From Pseudomonas sp. BN411 (lineage in GTDB: Bacteria > Pseudomonadota > Gammaproteobacteria > Pseudomonadales > Pseudomonadaceae): DNA of 64,000 bases. The stretch spans positions 186,001 through 250,000 of the forward strand of contig NZ_SSOM01000073.1 in assembly GCF_029871235.1 (NCBI RefSeq), read 5' to 3'. Shown here in pieces: positions 30,311 to 37,616 of this stretch. How positions within the stretch are numbered: the first letter of the stretch is position 1; every line of letters starts with the position of its first letter. The position numbers and the translations under genes are program-made. Under the pieces are notes generated by a model. That model was not told where the DNA came from. It saw only the letters and a list, made by a program, of their open reading frames with translations, and did not search any database.

Positions 30311-31345
30311 ATGAGCAAACTGATCGCTGCTGTAGGGGCCACGCTTTCGCTGGGCCTGGCCGCCGGTGCACAGGCCGCCGAACAACTGAACGTGGTGAGC
30401 TGGAGCGGCTACTTCTCGCCGCCGATCCTGGAGAAGTTCGAGAAGGAAACTGGCATCAAGGTGACCGTGGATTCCTATGACTCCAACGAGACCCTGCTGG
30501 CCAAGTTGAAACAGGGCGGCACCGGCTACGACGTGGCCATTCCCTCGCACCAGTTCGTGCCGATCCTGGTGCAGGAGAAACTGCTGGAGCGCTTCGATCC
30601 GGTCAATCAGCCGTACTACGCGAATATCGAAGACAACCTGAAGAAACCCACCTGGGACCCGGAAGGTGCCTACGCCGTGCCCTTCATCTGGGGCACCACC
30701 AGCGTGGTGCTCGACAGCGCCAAGTACAGCGGTCCGGCCGACAGCTACTCGGTGCTGTTCACTCCGCCCAAGGAGCTGCAGGGCAGGATCAACATGTTCG
30801 ACTCCTCCAGCGAAGTGATCGACACCGCCAGCCTCTACCTGGGCATCCCGCTGTGCAGCGAGGACCCCAAGCAGATGCAACAGGTGCTGACCCTGCTGAA
30901 GAACCAGAAGGGCTTCGTGAAGACCTACAGCTCCAAGGCCGGCTCGATCCGCGAGAACCTGGCCTCGGGCGAAGTCGACATGTCGATGTTCTGGGGCGGC
31001 TCGTCGATGCGCGCGCGCGAAATGAAATCCAGCCTGAAGTACCTCTATCCGAAAGAGGGCGTGATGGCCTGGGTGGATAACCTGGTGATCCCGGCCGGGG
31101 CGAAGAACCCGGAGAACGCGAAGAAGTTCATCGCCTTCCTCAGCCAGCCTGAAAACGCGGCGATGACCCAGAACTTCCTCAAGCACCAGAGCCCGATCAA
31201 GGGCGTGGAACCCTTCCTCGACGCCAGCCTCAAGGATGCGCCCGAGCTGCACATCCCCGAGGGCACCAAGGTGGTGTTCAGCAAGACCTGCGGCGAAGGC
31301 GCGATCCGTCTGGCCGACCGGATCTGGACCAACCTGATGCGCTGA
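30311..31345 (+). CDS. Periplasmic solute-binding protein, PotD/PotF-like
   Basis: 344 aa with a signal peptide (cleavage likely after AGAQAA, about residue 24). The mature protein starts EQLNVVSWSGYFSPPILEKFEKETG, typical of spermidine/putrescine-binding proteins (NWxxY-type opening). Other family features are YDVAIPSHQFVPILVQEKLLE and the mid-protein GTTSVVLD. It should capture the solute for the two permeases and ATPase upstream. The ligand is not predictable; family members bind polyamines, opines and other cationic or amide compounds. Confidence 0.92.
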   Translation: MSKLIAAVGATLSLGLAAGAQAAEQLNVVSWSGYFSPPILEKFEKETGIKVTVDSYDSNETLLAKLKQGGTGYDVAIPSHQFVPILVQEKLLERFDPVNQPYYANIEDNLKKPTWDPEGAYAVPFIWGTTSVVLDSAKYSGPADSYSVLFTPPKELQGRINMFDSSSEVIDTASLYLGIPLCSEDPKQMQQVLTLLKNQKGFVKTYSSKAGSIRENLASGEVDMSMFWGGSSMRAREMKSSLKYLYPKEGVMAWVDNLVIPAGAKNPENAKKFIAFLSQPENAAMTQNFLKHQSPIKGVEPFLDASLKDAPELHIPEGTKVVFSKTCGEGAIRLADRIWTNLMR

Positions 31346-31466
31346 TCCCGCCACGGGACCACGGCATAGCGATGTGCGTCTGCACCACCTCGGCGCAGCG
31401 GCATCGCTCGGCCTGAAGAACGCAACAAGCCCCGCCATCGCGCGGGGCCGCTGAACCCGACTAAAC

Positions 31467-31484
31467 CTTCCCGCCTGCGGGAAG
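31467..31484 (+). terminator. Hairpin between binding-protein and amidase genes
   Basis: Perfect eight-pair stem CTTCCCGC/GCGGGAAG with a two-base loop, 24 bases before the amidase ATG. A second GC-rich dyad (GCCCCG/CGGGGC) lies just upstream at 31429-31447. Neither has a T-run. They may stabilise the importer mRNA or reduce read-through into the amidase. Confidence 0.4.
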
Positions 31485-31508
31485 CCCTGATGAAAAAGGC
31501 CGCGCTCC

Positions 31509-32969
31509 ATGAGCCAGTACAAGCACAACAACGAACTCGTCCAGCTCCAGGCCCATGAGCTGGCCGAACGCATCCGCCAGCGCCAGGTGTCCTGCCGCGA
31601 AGTCATGCAGGCTCATCTGGCGCAGATCGAGCGCTACAACCCGGCGGTCAACGCCATCATCAGCCTGCAGCCCGAAGGGCAACTGCTGGCCGAAGCCGAC
31701 CAGCGCGACGCCGAACTGGCGCGCGGCGAGTACCGCGGCTGGATGCACGGCCTGCCGCATGCAGTGAAGGACCTGTCGCTGACCCGAGGCATTCGCACCA
31801 CCCTCGGCTCGCCGCTGTTCCGCGACTACGTGCCCGAGCGCGACGGCATCATGGTCGAGCGCATCAAGGCTGCCGGCGCGATCATCATCGGCAAGACCAA
31901 CACCCCCGAATTCGGCCTGGGTTCGCACAGCTACAACCCGATCTTCGGCACCACCGGCTGCGCCTATGCACCGGAGCGCACGGCCGGCGGCAGCAGTGGC
32001 GGTGCGGCGGCGGCGCTGGCCCTGCAGATGGTGCCGGTGGCCGACGGCAGCGACATGATGGGCTCACTGCGCAACCCGGCGGCCTACAACAACATCGTCG
32101 GCTTCCGTCCGTCCCAGGGCCGCGTGCCCTTCGACGACAGCGCTGACCTGTTCATCGACCAGCTCGGCTACGAAGGCCCCATGGGCCGCAGCGTGCGCGA
32201 TGTGGCGCTGCTGCTGTCGGTGCAGGCCGGCTTCGATGCGCGTGCACCGCTGTCCATCGCTGAATCCGGCGAGCAGTTTGCCGGCAGCCTGGAACGCGAC
32301 TTCAAGGGCGCGCGCCTGGGCTGGCTGGGCGACCTGGGCGGCCACCTGCCGATGGAGCGCGGGGTGCTGGAGTTGTGCCGCAAGTCCTTCACCGATTTCG
32401 AAGCCATCGGCTGCCAGGTCGAAGACTCCGCGCTGGGCTTCTCCGCTGAGCGCCTTTGGGACACCTGGCGCACCCTGCGCCACTGGATGGTCGCCGGCTC
32501 CCTGGGCGCGGCCTACGCCGATCCGGCCAAGCGCGAGCAGCTCAAGCCCGAGGCCATCTGGGAAGTGGAGAACGGCCTGAAACTCTCGGCCGTGGACGTG
32601 TTCCGCGCCTCCGCCGCACGCAGCGACTGGTACCGCGCCATCAGCAAGCTGTTCGAGCGCTACGACTACCTGCTGCTGCCCAGCGCCCAGGTGTTCCCGT
32701 TCGACAAGACCTGGGATTGGCCGAAAGAGATCGCTGGAAAGTCGATGGACACCTACCACCGCTGGATGGAAGTGGTGATCCCGGCCACCCTGTCCGGTTG
32801 CCCGGTGGCCAACGTGCCGGTGGGCTTCAATGAACAGGGTCTGCCCATGGGCTTGCAGATCATCGGCCGGCACCAGGCCGACATGGCCGTGCTGCAACTG
32901 GCCCACGCCTACGAGCAGGCCTCGCGCTGGTATCAGCGCTGCCCGCCGTCGCTACTCGTGCGGGACTGA
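31509..32969 (+). CDS. Amidase (amidase signature family)
   Basis: 486 aa. The Ser-cisSer-Lys triad is readable: Lys87 (HAVKDLS), Ser162 (GGSSGG) and nucleophile Ser186 (DMMGSLRNPA), 24 residues apart as in fatty acid amide hydrolase. The enzyme hydrolyses a carboxamide to acid plus ammonia or amine in the cytoplasm; there is no signal peptide. Placed between an ABC importer and malonyl-CoA decarboxylase/synthetase genes, it may release malonate or a malonate precursor. That assignment is inference; ureidomalonase, which yields malonate, is also a member of this superfamily. Confidence 0.9.
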   Translation: MSQYKHNNELVQLQAHELAERIRQRQVSCREVMQAHLAQIERYNPAVNAIISLQPEGQLLAEADQRDAELARGEYRGWMHGLPHAVKDLSLTRGIRTTLGSPLFRDYVPERDGIMVERIKAAGAIIIGKTNTPEFGLGSHSYNPIFGTTGCAYAPERTAGGSSGGAAAALALQMVPVADGSDMMGSLRNPAAYNNIVGFRPSQGRVPFDDSADLFIDQLGYEGPMGRSVRDVALLLSVQAGFDARAPLSIAESGEQFAGSLERDFKGARLGWLGDLGGHLPMERGVLELCRKSFTDFEAIGCQVEDSALGFSAERLWDTWRTLRHWMVAGSLGAAYADPAKREQLKPEAIWEVENGLKLSAVDVFRASAARSDWYRAISKLFERYDYLLLPSAQVFPFDKTWDWPKEIAGKSMDTYHRWMEVVIPATLSGCPVANVPVGFNEQGLPMGLQIIGRHQADMAVLQLAHAYEQASRWYQRCPPSLLVRD

Positions 32970-32992
32970 ACAATCGCCAGAAGGGGTGACGC

Positions 32993-34312
32993 ATGAACAC
33001 CAGCTTCTTCCAGGATCTTCTGCAAAGCATCACCGAGCGAGGCCGGCAATTGCTGGACTCACGCGAGCCGCCGCCGGGCAATGCTCAGGCGTTGGCCGAA
33101 GCCAGCCGCAAGCTGATTTCCAGTCACGGTGAAGCCTCGGGTGTGGCGCTGGCGCAGCAGGTGCTGTGCGCCTACCGCGACTGCCCGCAGGCGCAGCAGA
33201 AGGCCTTCTTCGACATTCTCCTCAAGGACTTCGCGCCGCCCCACGATGCACTGGCCGAAGCCTGCCAGCGCTATCTGGACGACCCGTCGGCGAGCAACAT
33301 CACGGCGCTGTTCCAGGCCAGCGAGCCGCCGCGCCAGGAGCTGTTCCGCCGGCTCAACCAGGCGCCTGGCGGCACCGCCGAGCTGATCGCCATGCGTCGT
33401 CTGTTGCTGCAGGAACTCAAGGGCAGGCCCGACCTGGCGGCCGTGGATCACGACCTGCAGCACCTGCTGGCCTCCTGGTTCAACAGGGGCTTCCTGGTGC
33501 TGCGGCGGATCGACTGGTCGACCCCGGCGTCGATCCTGGAAAAGATCATCAAGTACGAAGCCGTCCACGCCATCAAGGACTGGGACGACCTGCGCAGCCG
33601 CCTGCAGCCGGCCGACCGCCGCTGCTTTGCATTCTTCCACCCGGCACTGGCCGACGAGCCGCTGATCTTCGTCGAGGTGGCGCTGACCCGCGCCATGCCC
33701 GGCGCGATTGCAGACATTCTTGAGCCTGGCTCCGAGGCGCAACCTGCGGAAGAACCGGACACCGCGGTGTTCTACTCCATCAGCAACTGCCAGGACGGCC
33801 TGCGCGGCATCTCCTTCGGCAATTTCCTGATCAAGCAGGTGGTGGAAGAGCTGGCGCGGGAAGTTCCCGGCCTGCGCCAGTACGTCACCCTGTCGCCGGT
33901 GCCCGGTTTCCGCCGCTGGCTCGATGGCCTGGGCGACGATGCGCAACTGGGCGCGGCCGCCGCCGACCTGCTCAAGGCGCTCAAGCCCGACGCACCACCA
34001 CCGCCGCGCACTGAGCAGCCACTGCTGGCGCTGGCTGCCGAATACTTCCTGCACGCCAAGAATGGCGCCGGCCTGCCGCTGGACCCGGTGGCGCGCTTCC
34101 ACCTCGGCAACGGCGCCCGCCTGGAACGCCTGAACTGGCGTGGCGATCTCTCCGCCAGTGGCCTGCGCCAGGCCGCCGGGCTGATGGTCAATTACCGCTA
34201 CGAGCTGCGCCAGATCGAGAAGAACCACGAAGCCTACGCCAACCAGGGCGCAGTCACGGCCTCCCCTGAGGTCCGCAAGCTGGCCACCCTGTCGGCGAAA
34301 ACAAAACGCTAG
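32993..34312 (+). CDS. Malonyl-CoA decarboxylase (MCD/MatA type)
   Basis: 439 aa, single-chain eukaryotic/rhizobial type. It has an N-terminal helical domain and a C-terminal GNAT-like catalytic domain with FYSISNCQDGLRGISFGNFLIK, TLSPVPGFRRWL and the RFHLGNGARLERLNW region holding the candidate catalytic His. It converts malonyl-CoA to acetyl-CoA and CO2. The gene starts 23 bases after the amidase and ends 8 bases before the malonyl-CoA synthetase, so the three form one unit. It is distinct from the multi-subunit Mdc decarboxylase common in pseudomonads. Confidence 0.93.
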   Translation: MNTSFFQDLLQSITERGRQLLDSREPPPGNAQALAEASRKLISSHGEASGVALAQQVLCAYRDCPQAQQKAFFDILLKDFAPPHDALAEACQRYLDDPSASNITALFQASEPPRQELFRRLNQAPGGTAELIAMRRLLLQELKGRPDLAAVDHDLQHLLASWFNRGFLVLRRIDWSTPASILEKIIKYEAVHAIKDWDDLRSRLQPADRRCFAFFHPALADEPLIFVEVALTRAMPGAIADILEPGSEAQPAEEPDTAVFYSISNCQDGLRGISFGNFLIKQVVEELAREVPGLRQYVTLSPVPGFRRWLDGLGDDAQLGAAAADLLKALKPDAPPPPRTEQPLLALAAEYFLHAKNGAGLPLDPVARFHLGNGARLERLNWRGDLSASGLRQAAGLMVNYRYELRQIEKNHEAYANQGAVTASPEVRKLATLSAKTKR

Positions 34313-34320
34313 GACTCACC

Positions 34321-35844
34321 ATGAACCAGAGCCTTTTCGCCGAAGTCGGCAAACACCTGCCCAGTGACCTTTCCAAGCCCTTCATCCGTACTTCGGACGG
34401 TGGCGGCTACAGCTATGCCGAGATGCTGCGCAGCACCTCGCAGTTCGCCCACGCGCTGGTCGAGCTTGGCGTGCAGCCGGGCGACCGCGTGGCCGTGCAG
34501 GTCGACAAGAGCCCCGAGACGGTGATGCTCTACCTCGCCGTACTGCGTGTGGGCGCGGTCTACCTGCCGCTCAATAGCGGCTACACGGGCGAGGAATTGC
34601 GCTACTTCCTCGATGATGCCGAGCCCTCGCTGTTCGTCTGTGCGCCGGCCTTCGAAGCGCAAGCCCGCGAACTTGCACAGGCCAGCGGCGTAGCCCGCGT
34701 GGCGACCCTGGGCGATGCCGGCGACGGCTCGCTGATGGACGCGGTGCAAGGCAAGCCGGGGCGCTTTGCCGACGTGCCGCGCGCCTCCACCGACCTCGCT
34801 GCGATCCTCTACACCTCCGGCACCACCGGGCGCTCCAAGGGCGCGATGATCAGTCACGGCAACCTGGTGTCCAACGCGCGCGCGCTGGTGGATTACTGGA
34901 AGATCAGCCCCTCCGACTGGCTGCTTCACGCGCTGCCGATCTTCCACATCCATGGCCTGTTCGTGGCCATCAACAGCCTGTTGATGGCCGGCGGATCGAT
35001 GCTCTTCCTCGCCAAGTTCGACGCCGCGGAAATCCTTCGCCTGCTGCCGCAGGTGAACCTGCTGATGGGCGTGCCGACCTTCTACACCCGCCTGCTCGAC
35101 CAGAGCGGCCTGACCCGCGAAGTGGTGGCGCACATGCGCCTGTTCATCTCCGGTTCCGCGCCGCTCACCGCCGAGACCCACAAGGCTTTCTTCGAGCGCA
35201 CTGGCATGGCGATCCTGGAACGCTACGGCATGACCGAGACCGGCATGAATACTTCCAACCCGCTGGATGGCGAGCGTATTGCCGGCACCGTCGGCTTCCC
35301 GCTTCCAGGCGTCGAGCTGCGTATCACCGATCCGGGTGTCGCCGAGCCGACCCAGCTGCCGCAGGGCGAGCCGGGGATGATCGAGGTGCGCGGGCCGAAC
35401 GTGTTCCAGGGCTATTGGCGCATGCCGGAGAAGACCGCCGAGGAACTGCGCGCCGACGGCTACTTCATGACCGGCGACATCGGCTTCATCGACGCCAAGG
35501 GCTACGTGCAGATCGTCGGGCGGAGCAAGGACATGATCATCAGCGGCGGCTACAACGTGTACCCGAAGGAGCTGGAGCAGATCCTCGACACCCTGCCGGG
35601 CGTGGCGGAATCGGCGGTGATCGGTGTACCGCACCCGGACTTCGGCGAAGGCGTCACCGCCGTGCTGGTGGCGAGCAAGGATCACACCCCGACCGAAGCG
35701 GAAATCCTTGCTGCACTCGATGGCAAGCTGGCGCGCTTCAAGCAGCCCAAGCGCGTGGTGGTCGTCGACGCCCTGCCACGCAATGTGATGGGCAAGGTGC
35801 AGAAGAACGTGCTGCGCGAGCAGTTCAAGGCGCTGTATTCCTGA
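34321..35844 (+). CDS. matB: Malonyl-CoA synthetase (MatB)
   Basis: 507 aa ANL-superfamily enzyme. Motifs: AMP-binding P-loop LYTSGTTGRSKGAM (about residue 160), YGMTETGMN (about 302), the hinge GRSKDMIISGGYNVYP (about 400) and the C-terminal catalytic Lys in RNVMGKVQK. Length and motif details fit malonyl-CoA synthetase, which makes malonyl-CoA from malonate, ATP and CoA. With the decarboxylase just upstream it completes a malonate-to-acetyl-CoA route. No matC transporter or matR regulator is adjacent. The block ends here. Confidence 0.92.
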   Translation: MNQSLFAEVGKHLPSDLSKPFIRTSDGGGYSYAEMLRSTSQFAHALVELGVQPGDRVAVQVDKSPETVMLYLAVLRVGAVYLPLNSGYTGEELRYFLDDAEPSLFVCAPAFEAQARELAQASGVARVATLGDAGDGSLMDAVQGKPGRFADVPRASTDLAAILYTSGTTGRSKGAMISHGNLVSNARALVDYWKISPSDWLLHALPIFHIHGLFVAINSLLMAGGSMLFLAKFDAAEILRLLPQVNLLMGVPTFYTRLLDQSGLTREVVAHMRLFISGSAPLTAETHKAFFERTGMAILERYGMTETGMNTSNPLDGERIAGTVGFPLPGVELRITDPGVAEPTQLPQGEPGMIEVRGPNVFQGYWRMPEKTAEELRADGYFMTGDIGFIDAKGYVQIVGRSKDMIISGGYNVYPKELEQILDTLPGVAESAVIGVPHPDFGEGVTAVLVASKDHTPTEAEILAALDGKLARFKQPKRVVVVDALPRNVMGKVQKNVLREQFKALYS

Positions 35845-35913
35845 GCCTCCGGCGTTGCAGGTTGTTCGCGAACCCCGGACTTGGAATCGCCCCGTCGTAC
35901 AGGGTGACTCTGT

Positions 35914-35960
35914 CCCCTCACCCCAACCCTCTCCCGGAGGGAGAGGGTTGGGGTGAGGGG
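35914..35960. repeat. 22-bp perfect palindromic repeat (CCCTCACCCCAACCCTCTCCC type)
   Basis: Two 22-base arms, 35914-35935 and 35939-35960, are exact reverse complements around a three-base loop. I recognise this palindrome as a recurring intergenic element in many proteobacteria. Only one copy is seen in this window. It would form a very stable RNA hairpin past the matB stop. Confidence 0.75.
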
Positions 35961-35986
35961 GGCCGCCAGCGCCAATGTCACCCATA

Positions 35987-36016
35987 CAAAAGCCCCGCTC
36001 ACGCGGGGCTTTTTTG
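35987..36016. terminator. Bidirectional terminator between matB and the quinone oxidoreductase
   Basis: Stem ACAAAAGCCCCGC/GCGGGGCTTTTTTGT with a four-base loop: GC core, A-run before and T-run after on both strands. Confidence 0.9.
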
Positions 36017-36021
36017 TCTTC

Positions 36022-36047
36022 GTAGGAGCGGATGAAATCCGCTGCTA
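36022..36047. repeat. REP-like palindrome
   Basis: Imperfect palindrome GTAGGAGCGGAT...ATCCGCTGCTAC, related to the GTAGGAGC REP elements found at 53.9 and 61.2 kb. It sits against the 3' end of the oxidoreductase gene. Confidence 0.65.
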
Positions 36048-36055
36048 CGAAAGCA

Positions 36056-37033
36056 TCAGCGGACTTCGACCACCACCTTGCCCACTGCCTGGCGCGTGGC
36101 CAGGGCATTGATCGCATCGCTTGCGCGCTCCAGCGGGAAGGTCTGGGACACCAGCGGCTTGAGCTTGCCTTCGGCGTACCAGGCGAACAGCTGCTGGAAG
36201 TTGGCCAGGTTGTCCTGGGGCTGGCGTTGGGCGAAGGAGCCCCAGAACACGCCGACCACCGAAGCCCCCTTGAGCAGTGCGAGGTTCACCGGCAGTTCGG
36301 GAATGCGGCCGCTGGCGAAACCCACCACCAGCAGGCGGCCATTCCAGTTGATCGAGCGCACGGCCGCATCGAACAGGTCACCGCCCACCGGGTCGTAGAT
36401 CACGTCGGCGCCCTGGCCACCGGTGAGTTCCTTGACGCGATCCTTGAGGTTTTCCTCGCTGTAGTTGATCAGCGCGTCGGCACCCGCGGCCTTCGCCACT
36501 TGCAGCTTTTCCGCGCTGCTGGCGGCGGCGATCACCCGGGCGCCCATGGCTTTGCCGATTTCCACTGCCGCCAGGCCGACGCCACCGGAAGCGCCGAGTA
36601 CCAGCAGGGTTTCACCGGGCTGCAGGTTGGCGCGCTGCTTCAGGGCGTGCATCGAGGTGCCGTAGGTCATGCCGAAGGCGGCGGCGGAGTTGAAGTCGAT
36701 GCCCTTGGGAATCGGCATCACGTTGTACGACGGTACCGCCACCTGCTCGGCGAAGCTGCCCCAGCCGGTCAGCGCCATCACCCGGTCGCCGGGCTTGAGG
36801 TGGCTGACCTTTTCGCCCACCGCCGCGACGACGCCAGCCGCTTCACCACCCGGGGAGAAGGGGAAGGGCGGCTTGAACTGGTACTTGCCTTCGATGATCA
36901 GGGTGTCGGGGAAGTTGACCGCGGCGGCATGCACATCGATCAGGATTTCATTTTTCTTGGGTTCGGGGCTGGCGACTTCCTCCAGCACCAGGGTGTCGGC
37001 GGGACCGAAGGCTTTGCACAGGACGGCTTTCAT
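36056..37033 (-). CDS. NADPH:quinone oxidoreductase family (zinc-free MDR) enzyme
   Basis: 325 aa medium-chain reductase. The N-terminal GroES-like part contains AAAVNFPDTLIIEGKYQ and the Rossmann NADPH site LGASGGVGLAAVEIGKAMGA. The catalytic-zinc ligands of alcohol dehydrogenases are absent, which fits quinone reductase-like or crotonyl-CoA-type members. Likely reduces a quinone or enoyl compound with NADPH. It is convergent with the matB block and separated from it by the palindrome and terminator. It starts at 37033 with GGAG just upstream. Confidence 0.92.
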   Translation of the reverse strand: MKAVLCKAFGPADTLVLEEVASPEPKKNEILIDVHAAAVNFPDTLIIEGKYQFKPPFPFSPGGEAAGVVAAVGEKVSHLKPGDRVMALTGWGSFAEQVAVPSYNVMPIPKGIDFNSAAAFGMTYGTSMHALKQRANLQPGETLLVLGASGGVGLAAVEIGKAMGARVIAAASSAEKLQVAKAAGADALINYSEENLKDRVKELTGGQGADVIYDPVGGDLFDAAVRSINWNGRLLVVGFASGRIPELPVNLALLKGASVVGVFWGSFAQRQPQDNLANFQQLFAWYAEGKLKPLVSQTFPLERASDAINALATRQAVGKVVVEVR

Positions 37034-37208
37034 CGCGGAGCTCCTTGGCGTGGGGCGTTGGCCCCGGACTTGTGGCCTTGCAGTGTAGGTGGGGGGCTCG
37101 GGGGGTCAATCAGCATGGCTGGGCCTGATGGAGCTGCATAAACGGGGGTCTTGGGGGCGGCCGCGCCTGTGGCTATGCTAGGCGCCATTCGTGCTGAGGA
37201 TGATCCCG

Positions 37209-37616
37209 GTGAAAAGACTGACTGCAATGCTGCTGGCCCTGACCCTCCCCTTGCTGGCGATGGCCGAGGAGGAGACCAAGGAAGGCGAGGCGCCCAAGGT
37301 TGCCTACATCGACCTGGTGCCGTCCCTGGTGGGCAACTACGGGCCGGGCCCGCGCCTGAAGTACTACAAGGCCGACATCTCTCTGCGGGTCACCGGCCCT
37401 GAAGCGGAGGAAAAGGTCACGCGCCATGAGCCGCTGATCCGCAATCAGCTGGTGATGCTGTTCTCCCAGCAGACCGACGAAACCCTGAACTCGTCCGATT
37501 CCAAGGAAAAGCTGCGCCAGGAAGCCCTCAAGCAGGTGCAGCAGGTTTTGCACAGCGAGGAAGGCGCCCCGCTGGTGGACGACCTGCTGTTCAACAACCT
37601 GATCATTCAGCCCTGA
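37209..37616 (+). CDS. FliL-like periplasmic protein
   Basis: 135 aa from the GTG at 37209, which has GAGG eight bases upstream and yields a clean signal peptide (MKRLTAMLLALTLPLLAMA). An in-frame ATG at 37200 is the alternative. The mature part has the FliL pattern: VAYIDLVPSLVGNY, LKYYKADISLRV and a late HSEEGAPLVDDLLFNNLIIQ. True FliL is a flagellar stator-associated protein, but this copy has a cleavable-looking signal and lies outside any flagellar cluster. Its role may therefore differ. Its end overlaps the convergent diguanylate cyclase by 10 bases. Confidence 0.85.
   Translation: MKRLTAMLLALTLPLLAMAEEETKEGEAPKVAYIDLVPSLVGNYGPGPRLKYYKADISLRVTGPEAEEKVTRHEPLIRNQLVMLFSQQTDETLNSSDSKEKLRQEALKQVQQVLHSEEGAPLVDDLLFNNLIIQP

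Noticed and set aside
27430-31345. Calling the importer a firm polyamine transporter
   Set aside because: The family similarity is real, but relatives carry opines and other solutes, and the linked amidase and malonate genes argue for a different ligand.
37607-37616. Frameshift or misassembly where the FliL-like and cyclase genes overlap
   Set aside because: Both genes end with complete family-like C-termini, so a ten-base convergent overlap is simply normal packing.
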